From NCBI GenBank assembly GCA_002298335.1, contig DBNK01000017.1, positions 62,001-126,000 on the forward strand: DNA of 64,000 bases. The letters are read 5' to 3'. Numbering within the stretch: the stretch's first letter is position 1; each line of letters begins with the position of its first letter. Source of the DNA: Thalassolituus sp. UBA674. GTDB lineage: Bacteria; Pseudomonadota; Gammaproteobacteria; Pseudomonadales; Oceanobacteraceae. The position numbers and the translations under genes were made by a program. Below, one piece after another: positions 23,724-30,767 of this stretch. The notes below the pieces were generated by a model. It searched no databases and had not been told where the DNA came from. It saw nothing but the letters and a program-made list of their open reading frames with translations.

Positions 23724-24449
23724 ATGAGCGAACAGGACAACATCTACCGCAACGCCCTGGATAAAGTCCCGGACTTTACTTTTGACCGTGCCGTCGCCCG
23801 GGTTTTTCCCGATATGATCCGTCGCTCGGTTCCCGGCTATGCCGAGACCGTTGCCATGTCGGGCATCATTGCCGCGCGCTACGCTCAGGCAGATTCCAGT
23901 GTTTACGATCTGGGCTGTTCACTTGGCGCTGTGACCCTGGCCATGCGCCATGCTATTCAGCAGACAGGCTGCCGTATTGTCGCGGTAGACAATTCTTCTT
24001 CCATGCTGGAGCAGGCATCGCACTATATTGCGCTGGATGACGGCAAAGTCCCGGTTGAACTCGTGTGTGCGGATATCTGCAATTACCGCATGAAAAACGC
24101 CTCGGTAACGGCCCTGAATTTTGTTCTGCAGTTTATTCCGGTGGCTCAGCGTGCGGAGCTTCTGCAGAAAATCGCGGAGGCTACCCTGCCCGGCGGTGCA
24201 CTGATTCTGTCTGAAAAGATCGCCTTTGAAGCTGACGAACAGAACCTGCAGACGGAGCTCCATCATGATTTTAAACGCGCTAACGGTTACTCTGACCTGG
24301 AGATTGCGCAGAAGCGCAGTGCCATCGAAGACGTCCTTATTCCTGAATCAGAGTCCCTGCATATTCAGCGCTTAAAAGACGCCGGTTTTTCTCAGGTGAT
24401 CCGATGGTATCAGTGTTTTAACTTTGCCTCCTATCTCGCGATTAAATAG
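23724..24449 (+). CDS. cmoA: Carboxy-S-adenosyl-L-methionine synthase CmoA
   Basis: CmoA converts SAM and prephenate into carboxy-SAM, the donor used by CmoB to make 5-oxyacetyluridine at tRNA position 34. The 241-residue methyltransferase-fold protein has VYDLGCSLGAVTLAMRH, RIVAVDNSSSMLEQA, FVLQFIPVAQR and the C-terminal RWYQCFNFASYLAIK, all typical of CmoA. ATG 23724 starts MSEQDNIYRNALDKVPDFTF. cmoB follows 15 nt downstream, which settles the assignment. Confidence 0.96.
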   Translation: MSEQDNIYRNALDKVPDFTFDRAVARVFPDMIRRSVPGYAETVAMSGIIAARYAQADSSVYDLGCSLGAVTLAMRHAIQQTGCRIVAVDNSSSMLEQASHYIALDDGKVPVELVCADICNYRMKNASVTALNFVLQFIPVAQRAELLQKIAEATLPGGALILSEKIAFEADEQNLQTELHHDFKRANGYSDLEIAQKRSAIEDVLIPESESLHIQRLKDAGFSQVIRWYQCFNFASYLAIK

Positions 24450-24464
24450 TTTTATTCTGCAACT

Positions 24465-25466
24465 ATGACTAACCCGGATTCCTTGCTTCACTGGTTCGAT
24501 GACGTTCAGGCATTTATGCGTGAGGGCCGGTTTGCGCCCTGGGGAACCGTACTCGGTGCTCAACTGCAGGAGTTTCTGCACGACAAAGAACACGGTGATC
24601 AGGCACGCTGGCTGGAGGCTCTGTACAGTCTGCCGGAGGTGACACCGGAATCCTGTGATCTGACCTCATACGATCTCAACATCCGTGGTGCGGTTTCTGC
24701 AGATGATCAGCAGCAGATTGAGTCAGGCCTGCGTGGCCTGATGCCATGGCGTAAAGGGCCGTTCTCGTTTTTTGATACCCACATTGATACCGAGTGGCGT
24801 TCTGACTGGAAGTGGGAGCGGGTTGCACCACACCTGGCGGACCTGAGAGGCCGCACTGTGCTCGATGTAGGCTGCGGTTCCGGTTACCACGTCTGGCGTA
24901 TGTTAGGTGCCGGAGCAGGGCGGGTTATTGGTATTGACCCCTCGCGCCTGTTCCTGATGCAGTTTCAGGCCTATAAACACTTTGCTGAAAAAGCACTGGG
25001 GCCACTTAAAGCCGATCTGCTGCCACTGAAGATGGAGGATGTACCGCCGCGTCTGCAGGCCTTTGATACCACGTTCTCAATGGGCGTGTTGTATCACCGC
25101 AAATCGCCGATTGATCACCTGCAGGAGCTGCGTGACACCCTGCGTCCGGGCGGACAACTGGTGCTGGAGACGCTGGTGATTGAAGGGGAGCTGGGCGAAG
25201 TACTGATGCCGGAAGACCGCTATGCCATGATGCGCAACGTCTGGTTCCTGCCGTCGGTCGAAACCCTGTTGCTCTGGTGCCGTCGTGCCGGATTGAAGAA
25301 TCCGAGGGTCGTGGATCTGAACCAGACCAGCCTGGAAGAGCAGCGCAGCACCGACTGGATGCGTTTTAAGTCGCTGCCTGACTTTCTTGATCCGGATGAT
25401 GTGAACAAAACCGCAGAGGGTTATCCGGCGCCGCTGCGGGCAGTGGTACTCTGCGAAGCGCCCTGA
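24465..25466 (+). CDS. cmoB: tRNA U34 carboxymethyltransferase CmoB
   Basis: CmoB transfers the carboxymethyl group from carboxy-SAM to 5-hydroxyuridine at the wobble position of tRNAs. The 333-residue protein contains LPWRKGPFSFFDTHIDTEWRSDWKW-type N-terminal residues (here LMPWRKGPFSFFDTHIDTEW), the methyltransferase loop VLDVGCGSGYHVWRMLGAGA, IGIDPSRLFLMQFQA, FSMGVLYHRKSPIDHL and GGQLVLETLVIEGE. It forms an operon with cmoA. Confidence 0.96.
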   Translation: MTNPDSLLHWFDDVQAFMREGRFAPWGTVLGAQLQEFLHDKEHGDQARWLEALYSLPEVTPESCDLTSYDLNIRGAVSADDQQQIESGLRGLMPWRKGPFSFFDTHIDTEWRSDWKWERVAPHLADLRGRTVLDVGCGSGYHVWRMLGAGAGRVIGIDPSRLFLMQFQAYKHFAEKALGPLKADLLPLKMEDVPPRLQAFDTTFSMGVLYHRKSPIDHLQELRDTLRPGGQLVLETLVIEGELGEVLMPEDRYAMMRNVWFLPSVETLLLWCRRAGLKNPRVVDLNQTSLEEQRSTDWMRFKSLPDFLDPDDVNKTAEGYPAPLRAVVLCEAP

Positions 25467-25489
25467 CCGGTTCGAAGACATGTTTATCA

Positions 25490-25578
25490 ATGGATCCTGC
25501 GGTCAAGCCGCAGGATGACAGATGTAAATATATCGATTTCGAATTGCCGTCATCCTGCGTCTTGACCGCAGGATCCAT
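25490..25578 (+). repeat. Pair of inverted 30-bp palindromic repeats (REP/MITE-like)
   Basis: Unit 1 (25490-25519) and the reverse complement of unit 2 (25549-25578) agree at 29 of 30 positions. Each unit is itself a dyad: GGATCCTGCGGTCAAG followed by CCGCAGGATGAC. A 29-nt AT-rich spacer separates them. The layout is that of a mobile palindromic element with two inverted units, or a very long cruciform/hairpin. Similar GTCATCC...TTGAC...GGATCCA palindromes are scattered through many alphaproteobacterial and some marine genomes. It sits 24 nt after cmoB, upstream of the DAHP synthase leader. Confidence 0.8.
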
Positions 25579-25593
25579 GTAGTCCTTGGGTAG

Positions 25594-25623
25594 CTGTCAG
25601 TCTGGCCATATATATACTGACAG
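25594..25623 (+). promoter_or_regulatory. 8-bp dyad just upstream of the DAHP synthase promoter
   Basis: CTGTCAGT (25594-25601) and ACTGACAG (25616-25623) are perfect inverted arms around a 14-nt AT-rich centre, ending 2 nt before the -35-like hexamer at 25626. It could be an operator for a regulator of aromatic biosynthesis or the end of the cmoB transcript. It does not match the TyrR box pattern. Confidence 0.35.
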
Positions 25624-25625
25624 GC

Positions 25626-25653
25626 TTGCATTCGTCCGGATTAATCGTACTAT
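25626..25653 (+). promoter_or_regulatory. Candidate sigma-70 promoter of the DAHP synthase leader transcript
   Basis: TTGCAT (25626-25631), a 16-nt spacer and TACTAT (25648-25653) match the sigma-70 pattern moderately well. The transcript would begin near 25660, ahead of the aromatic leader peptide and attenuator. Based on eye-matching only. Confidence 0.45.
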
Positions 25654-25734
25654 GAATCTATGAAAACGAACTCGCAGACACTCCATACCGTAAAAACACC
25701 AGTCGCTGATGTGGCAGGTGAGACTGTGTCTGTC

Positions 25735-25788
25735 ATGTTCTGGTGGTTTGGTTATGGCTATTTTAGCCAAGAGCCGGGCTGCCACTGA
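25735..25788 (+). CDS. Aromatic-rich leader peptide of the DAHP synthase attenuator
   Basis: The short frame encodes MFWWFGYGYFSQEPGCH. Codons 2-10 hold three Phe, two Trp and two Tyr (7 of 9), a composition expected of an amino-acid-sensing leader peptide for the common aromatic pathway. The frame is open further upstream to GTG 25726 and ATG 25660 (42 residues), so the true start is not settled: AGGTGAG at 25716-25722 could serve ATG 25735 at a long 12-nt spacing, and ATG 25660 would lie at the predicted transcript start. The stop codon lies directly before the alternating hairpins, as needed for ribosome-controlled folding. Not recognised from a named family. Confidence 0.7.
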   Translation: MFWWFGYGYFSQEPGCH

Positions 25789-25869
25789 GTTGAGATTACA
25801 GGCAGTCAGGTTCATACCGACTGCCACCGGAAGAACCCCGACTGGCAGTCTGCCAATCGGGGTTTTTTT
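25777..25869 (+). promoter_or_regulatory. Transcription attenuator with alternative hairpins and intrinsic terminator
   Basis: Segment a is GGCTGCC (25777-25783, end of the leader peptide), b GGCAGTC (25801-25807), c GACTGCCA (25819-25826), d TGGCAGTC (25843-25850). a pairs with b through CTGCC/GGCAG; b pairs with c over 9 bp with one bulge; c pairs with d over 8 bp. The terminator stem AACCCCGA-C-TGGCA (25834-25847) with TGCCA-A-TCGGGGTT (25851-25864) includes d and runs into seven T. A ribosome reaching the stop covers a, so b:c forms and the terminator folds. A ribosome stalled on aromatic codons leaves a free, so a:b and then c:d form and block termination. Confidence 0.75.
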
Positions 25870-25881
25870 ATGTGTGCAGAA

Positions 25882-25971
25882 ATGATGATGAACAACAGAA
25901 AACAGCACTACAGAGCCGGATATCGTTATAGCCTGAGCTGGCGATTTAAACCTTATTTTCACTCCAGCTGA
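25882..25971 (+). CDS. Possible second aromatic-rich small ORF between attenuator and DAHP synthase
   Basis: ATG 25882 opens a 29-residue frame beginning MMMNNRKQHYRAGYRY and ending in FKPYFHSS. It contains four Tyr, one Trp and two Phe (7 of 29), high for chance, and begins 12 nt after the terminator's T-run. The ribosome site is poor (GCAGAA). No terminator follows it before the DAHP synthase gene 41 nt downstream. It could be a second sensing peptide, a translational coupler or coincidence. Confidence 0.35.
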   Translation: MMMNNRKQHYRAGYRYSLSWRFKPYFHSS

Positions 25972-26012
25972 AGCAGACACCGTAGCGATTTTTACCGACT
26001 TGAGAGAACGAC

Positions 26013-27068
26013 ATGAATACCGCAGAACAGAAGATTGAACAGACACTGACGACCGAAGTAGCCATCCGTCCCTTATCTACACCAAGGATGATGAAAGAAC
26101 AGCTGCCGGTCAGTGAAGATCTGGCCCGACAGATTGAACAACAACGCCAGCAGATCCGCGATATCCTGAATGGACGCGATAAGCGCCTGTTGGTGATCAC
26201 CGGCCCGTGTTCGGTACACGATGAAGACGCCGTGCTGGAATACGGTGAAAAGCTGGCGACACTGAACGAACAGCTGGCCGACCGTATGCTGCTGGTGATG
26301 CGAGCCTATGTCGAAAAGCCGCGCACCAATGTGGGCTGGAAAGGCCTGGCGTACGATCCGCAACGTAACGGCAAAGGCGATATGGCGCAGGGTATTGAAC
26401 GCTCACGCCGCGTCATGCTGCGTCTGGCCCAGATGGGACTGCCTATCGCCAACGAGGGCCTGAACCCCTTGGTAATGCAGTACCTGGATGATCTGATCAG
26501 CTGGACGGCCATTGGCGCACGCACTGCTGAATCTCAGACTCATCGTGAGATGGTCAGCTACCTGCCCATGCCGGTGGGTATCAAAAACAGCACTGATGGC
26601 TCGGCCACCAATGCCATCAACGCCATGATGGCGGCGCGTCACAGCCACCATACTCTCGGCGTAAACGCCGACGGTCAGATGGTGATGCTGGATACCCCCG
26701 GAAACCCGGATACGCACCTGGTATTACGTGGTGGGCATGGCCTGACTAACTATGATGAGGCATCCATCTCATCGGCTCTGCGTGAGCTGGCAGCAGCGGA
26801 TTGCCACCAGAAAGTGCTGGTGGACTGCAGCCATGCCAATGCCTGCAAACAACATGATCGTCAGTTACCGATCGCCCGGGAAGTCGTTGCGCAGCGAGCA
26901 GCAGGCAATACAGGTATTCTGGGAATTATGCTGGAAAGCTTCCTTGAGGCAGGCCGCCAGAACGATGACAGTGTGCCGCTGGTGTACGGTCAGTCGATCA
27001 CGGATGCCTGCATCAGCTGGAATGAGACGGAACAGCTGCTGAAAGAGCTGTATGAGCTCTGCGTCTGA
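26013..27068 (+). CDS. 3-deoxy-7-phosphoheptulonate (DAHP) synthase, class I
   Basis: Catalyses the first step of the shikimate pathway: phosphoenolpyruvate plus erythrose-4-phosphate to DAHP. The 351-residue protein belongs to the AroF/AroG/AroH family: LLVITGPCSVHDEDAVLEYG, MRAYVEKPRTNVGWKGLAYDP, GARTAESQTHREM, PVGIKNSTDG, LRGGHGLTNYD, VLVDCSHANACKQHDRQ. Which aromatic amino acid inhibits the enzyme cannot be decided here, so no paralogue name is given. ATG 26013 follows GAGAGAACGAC. The leader with aromatic peptide and attenuator implies supply-dependent transcription. Confidence 0.95.
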   Translation: MNTAEQKIEQTLTTEVAIRPLSTPRMMKEQLPVSEDLARQIEQQRQQIRDILNGRDKRLLVITGPCSVHDEDAVLEYGEKLATLNEQLADRMLLVMRAYVEKPRTNVGWKGLAYDPQRNGKGDMAQGIERSRRVMLRLAQMGLPIANEGLNPLVMQYLDDLISWTAIGARTAESQTHREMVSYLPMPVGIKNSTDGSATNAINAMMAARHSHHTLGVNADGQMVMLDTPGNPDTHLVLRGGHGLTNYDEASISSALRELAAADCHQKVLVDCSHANACKQHDRQLPIAREVVAQRAAGNTGILGIMLESFLEAGRQNDDSVPLVYGQSITDACISWNETEQLLKELYELCV

Positions 27069-27098
27069 TGAGGCAGTAGATTGCGGTCTTGTAATGAG

Positions 27099-27137
27099 AA
27101 AGCCCCGACAGAATCCTATATTTGCCGGGGCTTTTTT
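27099..27137 (+). terminator. Terminator of the DAHP synthase gene
   Basis: AAAGCCCCG (27099-27107) pairs with CGGGGCTTT (27126-27134) and ends in six T; the loop is 18 nt. It separates this gene from the convergent DUF2061 gene. Confidence 0.85.
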
Positions 27138-27158
27138 ATGGCGAATACGCTGTTGCCT

Positions 27159-27359
27159 TCATGCGGTCAGGGCAGAACCACCATCCTGCCTTAACTGACT
27201 TTTCTGCCAGAACTTCTCGTGGAAGTAATAACCCACGGTATTGATGGTTGGCTCCACGATGGCAATGGCACCGCCGACCAGAAAGCTGCCGCTGAGCAGA
27301 TAAGCCACGCTAAAGGCAATGCTGAAGTGCATCGCCGCAAAGCTGAGAGTCTTGGCCAT
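27159..27359 (-). CDS. DUF2061 family small membrane protein
   Basis: The 66-residue product (MAKTLSFAAMHFSIAFSVAYLLSGSFLVGGAIAIVEPTINTVGYYFHEKFW) fits DUF2061: two short hydrophobic helices (about 8-24 and 26-45) with the conserved E-P-x-x-N and YYxHE-W motifs. It is probably an inner-membrane protein; the function is unknown. AGGAG lies 8 nt before the ATG. Confidence 0.85.
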   Translation of the reverse strand: MAKTLSFAAMHFSIAFSVAYLLSGSFLVGGAIAIVEPTINTVGYYFHEKFWQKSQLRQDGGSALTA

Positions 27360-27369
27360 GAGGAGTCTC

Positions 27370-27435
27370 CTCTGAATCTGAAGTATTGAATTCAGAGTAG
27401 GTGAGAATTGTTGTTATTTAAAATCAATTGATTTT
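27370..27435 (-). promoter_or_regulatory. Two dyads in the promoter region of the DUF2061 gene
   Basis: AAAATCAATTGATTTT at 27420-27435 is a perfect 16-bp palindrome, and CTCTGAAT (27370-27377) with ATTCAGAG (27390-27397) is a second dyad nearer the start codon. Either could be an operator. The bound regulator is unknown, and AT-rich palindromes of this length can also arise by chance. Confidence 0.35.
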
Positions 27436-27484
27436 ATGAAATTGATAGCCGTCTTCTAAATCGTTATCTGCTCTTCAGAAGCAA

Positions 27485-28492
27485 TCAGAATGGAATGGGT
27501 GACTGCAGTACAGCAAAAAATCCTTCGCGGCTGCGCTCTTTTTTCACCCGGTCAAATACATTCTGCATTTCAGCAGAGTGCATTGAGTAATAGTGCAGCC
27601 ACTGCTTAAGACGGTCGGTGAGTTGTTTGTCGGTCAGGTCGGGCAGTGATTGAGCCAGCGTTTTTAACAAAGCCAGGTTCTGCTGCAGCGTCATTGGCGT
27701 GTGATCCGGATTTTTGATGCGCAAACCAAGGTCCGGTGTTGCCACCAGGCCACGACCTATCATCAGCAGGTCGCTGCCACTTTCATGCTGACACTGATGT
27801 GCCTGTTGCGGTGTCCAGATTTCTCCGTTGGCTAATACCGGAATCTTCACTTTCATGCGGATGGTGTTGATCCAGCTCCACCAGGCAGGGGGCTTGTAGC
27901 CCTCAAGTTTGGTACGGGCATGAACGGTCAGCCACTGAATACCGCCTTCCGCCAGTGCCTGTGCATTTTCTACAGCCAACGACTTGTCTTTAAATCCCAG
28001 GCGCATCTTTGCGGAAACCGGAATATGCGAAGGCACGGCTTTGCGTACTTCCGTCGCAATCTGATTCAGCAAGTCCGGGTATTGCAGTAATACCGCGCCG
28101 CCCTGACTGCGGTTGACGGTCTTGGCCGGGCAGCCGAAGTTAAGATCAATCGCGGGTGCCCCAAGCTTTGCCGCTTTTGCAGCATTTCTGGCCAGCAGTT
28201 CGGGATGGCTGCCGAGCAACTGGATATGCACGGGTGTTCCGGCACGGGTACAACCGCCGTTTTTAAGCTCAGGTGCGAAGCGGTAGAAGACTTTCTCCGG
28301 GTAGACCTGATGGGTCACACGTATGAATTCGGTCACACAATGATCAATTCCGCCGATGGCAGTGAGCAGCTCCCGGAAGGTTCCGTCCATCAGTCCTTCC
28401 ATTGGCGCGAGTGCAATATACGGCCGGGAGGTGGCGGAAAACGGGAGGGTACCAGTGAACATGGGGTCTGACTCAGGCATCGGGGTGAGCAT
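27485..28492 (-). CDS. dusC: tRNA-dihydrouridine(16) synthase DusC
   Basis: A FMN-dependent reductase making dihydrouridine in the tRNA D-loop. The protein (335 residues from ATG 28492, E. coli DusC about 315) has IALAPMEGLMDGTFRELLTAIGGIDHCVTEFIRV, VHIQLLGSHPELLARNAAKA, the catalytic Cys in DLNFGCPAKTVNRSQGGAVLL, SAKMRLGF, HARTK, ANGEIW and IGRGLVA. The ITEFxRV start and NGEIW/KQWLHY pattern favour DusC over DusA or DusB. The start may be internal (ATG at 28462, MFTGTLPFSATSRPYIALAPMEG), since the first ten residues are atypical. Confidence 0.87.
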   Translation of the reverse strand: MLTPMPESDPMFTGTLPFSATSRPYIALAPMEGLMDGTFRELLTAIGGIDHCVTEFIRVTHQVYPEKVFYRFAPELKNGGCTRAGTPVHIQLLGSHPELLARNAAKAAKLGAPAIDLNFGCPAKTVNRSQGGAVLLQYPDLLNQIATEVRKAVPSHIPVSAKMRLGFKDKSLAVENAQALAEGGIQWLTVHARTKLEGYKPPAWWSWINTIRMKVKIPVLANGEIWTPQQAHQCQHESGSDLLMIGRGLVATPDLGLRIKNPDHTPMTLQQNLALLKTLAQSLPDLTDKQLTDRLKQWLHYYSMHSAEMQNVFDRVKKERSREGFFAVLQSPIPF

Positions 28493-28672
28493 AATACCAG
28501 TGAGATGACCCTGTGTTCAGTGTTTCACGGTGTTCCACAGGCAGGACGCTCAGTTGCTTTAAACAGGTGTTTTAAGTACTCTACCCCGGCTCTGCGGGCC
28601 GTGGGGCTGGTACATCTGTGCCTGTAATAAACGCCCGCGAGCCAGAAATAAACACACACGAGGAGCCCCCGG

Positions 28673-28921
28673 ATGGCTGAGACAAGTCTCGTATCCCAGG
28701 GTCTGGAGCTCATGATCTTCGGTATGGGTGTGGTATTCGTCTTTCTGACGATGCTGGTATTCGTAACCGGGTTTATGTCCACCCTGATTAATAAAATTGC
28801 ACCGGAAGTAAAACCTGCGCTAGCTCCTGCTGCGCCGGCTGCCCCTTCAGCAGGTGTCGACCCGCAGCTGTTAAAAGTACTGTCTGCGGCGGTAAAAGAA
28901 CATCGCGCACGCCAGAAGTAG
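28673..28921 (+). CDS. oadG: Na+-pumping oxaloacetate decarboxylase gamma subunit
   Basis: The small subunit stabilises the OAD complex and assists proton transfer. The 82-residue protein has one membrane helix (LMIFGMGVVFVFLTMLVFVTGFMSTLI), a Pro/Ala linker and a charged C-terminus (VKEHRARQK), typical of OadG. AGGAGCCCCCGG precedes the ATG. It begins the oadG-oadA-oadB operon. Confidence 0.92.
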   Translation: MAETSLVSQGLELMIFGMGVVFVFLTMLVFVTGFMSTLINKIAPEVKPALAPAAPAAPSAGVDPQLLKVLSAAVKEHRARQK

Positions 28922-28978
28922 TCCGCGAACACACAACACACACGTTATCAACGTCAACGGAAGAAAAGGCATTTACCC

Positions 28979-30754
28979 ATGTCCGATTCTAAGAAATTAG
29001 GTATCACCGACGTCGTATTGCGCGACGCTCACCAGTCGATTCTTGCTACCCGCATGCGCATCGACGATATGCTCCCCATCGCCGGCAAGCTGGATCAGGT
29101 CGGTTACTGGTCACTGGAATCCTGGGGCGGCGCTACATTCGACTCCTGTATCCGTTTCCTGGGCGAAGACCCATGGGATCGCATCCGCGAATTCAAGAAG
29201 GCCATGCCGAACACCAAACAGCAGATGCTGCTGCGTGGTCAGAACCTGCTGGGTTACCGTCACTATGCTGACGATGTGGTTGAGAAGTTTGTTGAGCGCG
29301 CTGCCACCAACGGTGTGGACGTCTTCCGTGTATTTGACGCCATGAACGACCCGCGCAACCTGGAAACTGCACTGAAAGCCGTTAAGAAACAGGGCAAACA
29401 CGCACAGGGTACACTGTCTTATACCACCAGCCCGGTACACACTCTGGATTCGTGGATTGATCTGGCCAAGCGCATCGAAGACATGGGCGCGGACTCCATT
29501 GCCATTAAAGACATGGCCGGTATCCTGACTCCTTACCATGCGTTTGAACTGGTATCCCGTCTGAAATCTCAGACTGACCTCGAAGTTCAGCTGCACGCGC
29601 ACGCGACAGCTGGTCTGTCTGATATGACCATCCTGAAGGCTATCGAAGCGGGCATCGACCGTGTTGATACCGCGATTTCTTCTATGTCCATGACCTACGG
29701 CCACACCGCCACAGAATCTGTGGTTGCCGCTATGGCGGGCACTGACCGTGACACCGGTCTGGATCTGCTGCTGATCGAAGAGATCGCTGCTTACTTCCGC
29801 GAAGTACGTAAGAAATACGCCAAGTTCGAAGGCGCCATGCGTGGTACCGACAGCCGTATTCTGGTTGCTCAGGTTCCGGGTGGCATGCTGACCAACATGG
29901 AAAACCAGCTGCGCGAGCAGGGTGCGTCTGACAAGTTCGACGACGTACTGAAAGAGATCCCACGTGTCCGTGAAGATCTGGGTCACATCCCACTGGTAAC
30001 TCCGACCTCACAGATCGTGGGTACTCAGGCGGTACTGAACGTACTGACTGGCGAGCGTTACAAGTCGATCTCCAAAGAAACTCAGGGCATCCTCAAAGGC
30101 GAATACGGTGCAGCGCCTGCGCCAATGAACGCTGAGCTGCAGGCCCGTGTTCTGGAAGGCAAAGAAGCAATCACCTGCCGTCCGGCTGACCTGATTGAAA
30201 ATGAACTGGATAAAGTAATCGCCGACGTTGAGAAACTGGCGGCTGACAAGGGCCTGACTCTGTCTGCTGACAAGATCGACGACGCCCTGACCTACGCCAT
30301 GTTCCCGCAGATCGCGCCTAAGTTCCTTGAAAACCGTGGCAACCCGGCTGCGTTTGAGCCTGCACCAACCGGTGCTGCAGCGGATACTTACACCATCAGC
30401 GTAGACGGCAACGAATACGTGGTGAAAGTGAACGAAGGCGGTGATGTTACGGATCTGGCCCCTGTGAACGGTGCGCCGATGTCCTTTGGTGGTGACTCAG
30501 GTTCTGCCGCTGCGGTACCAGCAGGTGCTGTACCGACCGGTGGTGAAGCCATTGCGTCTCCGCTGGCAGGTAACATCTGGAAAGTTCTGGCCAAGCCAGG
30601 TCAGGCGGTAGCCGAAGGTGACGTCGTAATCATTCTGGAAGCCATGAAAATGGAAACAGAAATCCGTGCGCCACGTGCCGGTACCATCGCCAGTGTTGCT
30701 GCCGCAGAGGGTTCCTCTGTGAAAGTAGGCGACACCCTGTACACCCTGGCCTGA
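28979..30754 (+). CDS. oadA: Oxaloacetate decarboxylase alpha subunit (biotin-dependent)
   Basis: The alpha subunit carries the carboxyltransferase and biotin domains: it removes carboxyl from oxaloacetate onto biotin. The 591 residues show the DRE-TIM-type carboxyltransferase barrel (ITDVVLRDAHQSILATRMRIDDMLPI, GVDVFRVFDAMND, HAHATAGLSDM), a PYC_OADA middle domain, a Pro/Ala/Gly-rich linker and a biotinyl domain with the biotin lysine at 557 (EAMKMETEI). It follows oadG by 57 nt and precedes oadB by 13 nt. Confidence 0.96.
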   Translation: MSDSKKLGITDVVLRDAHQSILATRMRIDDMLPIAGKLDQVGYWSLESWGGATFDSCIRFLGEDPWDRIREFKKAMPNTKQQMLLRGQNLLGYRHYADDVVEKFVERAATNGVDVFRVFDAMNDPRNLETALKAVKKQGKHAQGTLSYTTSPVHTLDSWIDLAKRIEDMGADSIAIKDMAGILTPYHAFELVSRLKSQTDLEVQLHAHATAGLSDMTILKAIEAGIDRVDTAISSMSMTYGHTATESVVAAMAGTDRDTGLDLLLIEEIAAYFREVRKKYAKFEGAMRGTDSRILVAQVPGGMLTNMENQLREQGASDKFDDVLKEIPRVREDLGHIPLVTPTSQIVGTQAVLNVLTGERYKSISKETQGILKGEYGAAPAPMNAELQARVLEGKEAITCRPADLIENELDKVIADVEKLAADKGLTLSADKIDDALTYAMFPQIAPKFLENRGNPAAFEPAPTGAAADTYTISVDGNEYVVKVNEGGDVTDLAPVNGAPMSFGGDSGSAAAVPAGAVPTGGEAIASPLAGNIWKVLAKPGQAVAEGDVVIILEAMKMETEIRAPRAGTIASVAAAEGSSVKVGDTLYTLA

Positions 30755-30767
30755 TAGGGGAAGACAA

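Noticed and set aside
25490..25578. Rho-independent terminator of cmoB
   Set aside because: There is no T-run after either arm. The near identity of two separate palindromic units fits a repeat element better.
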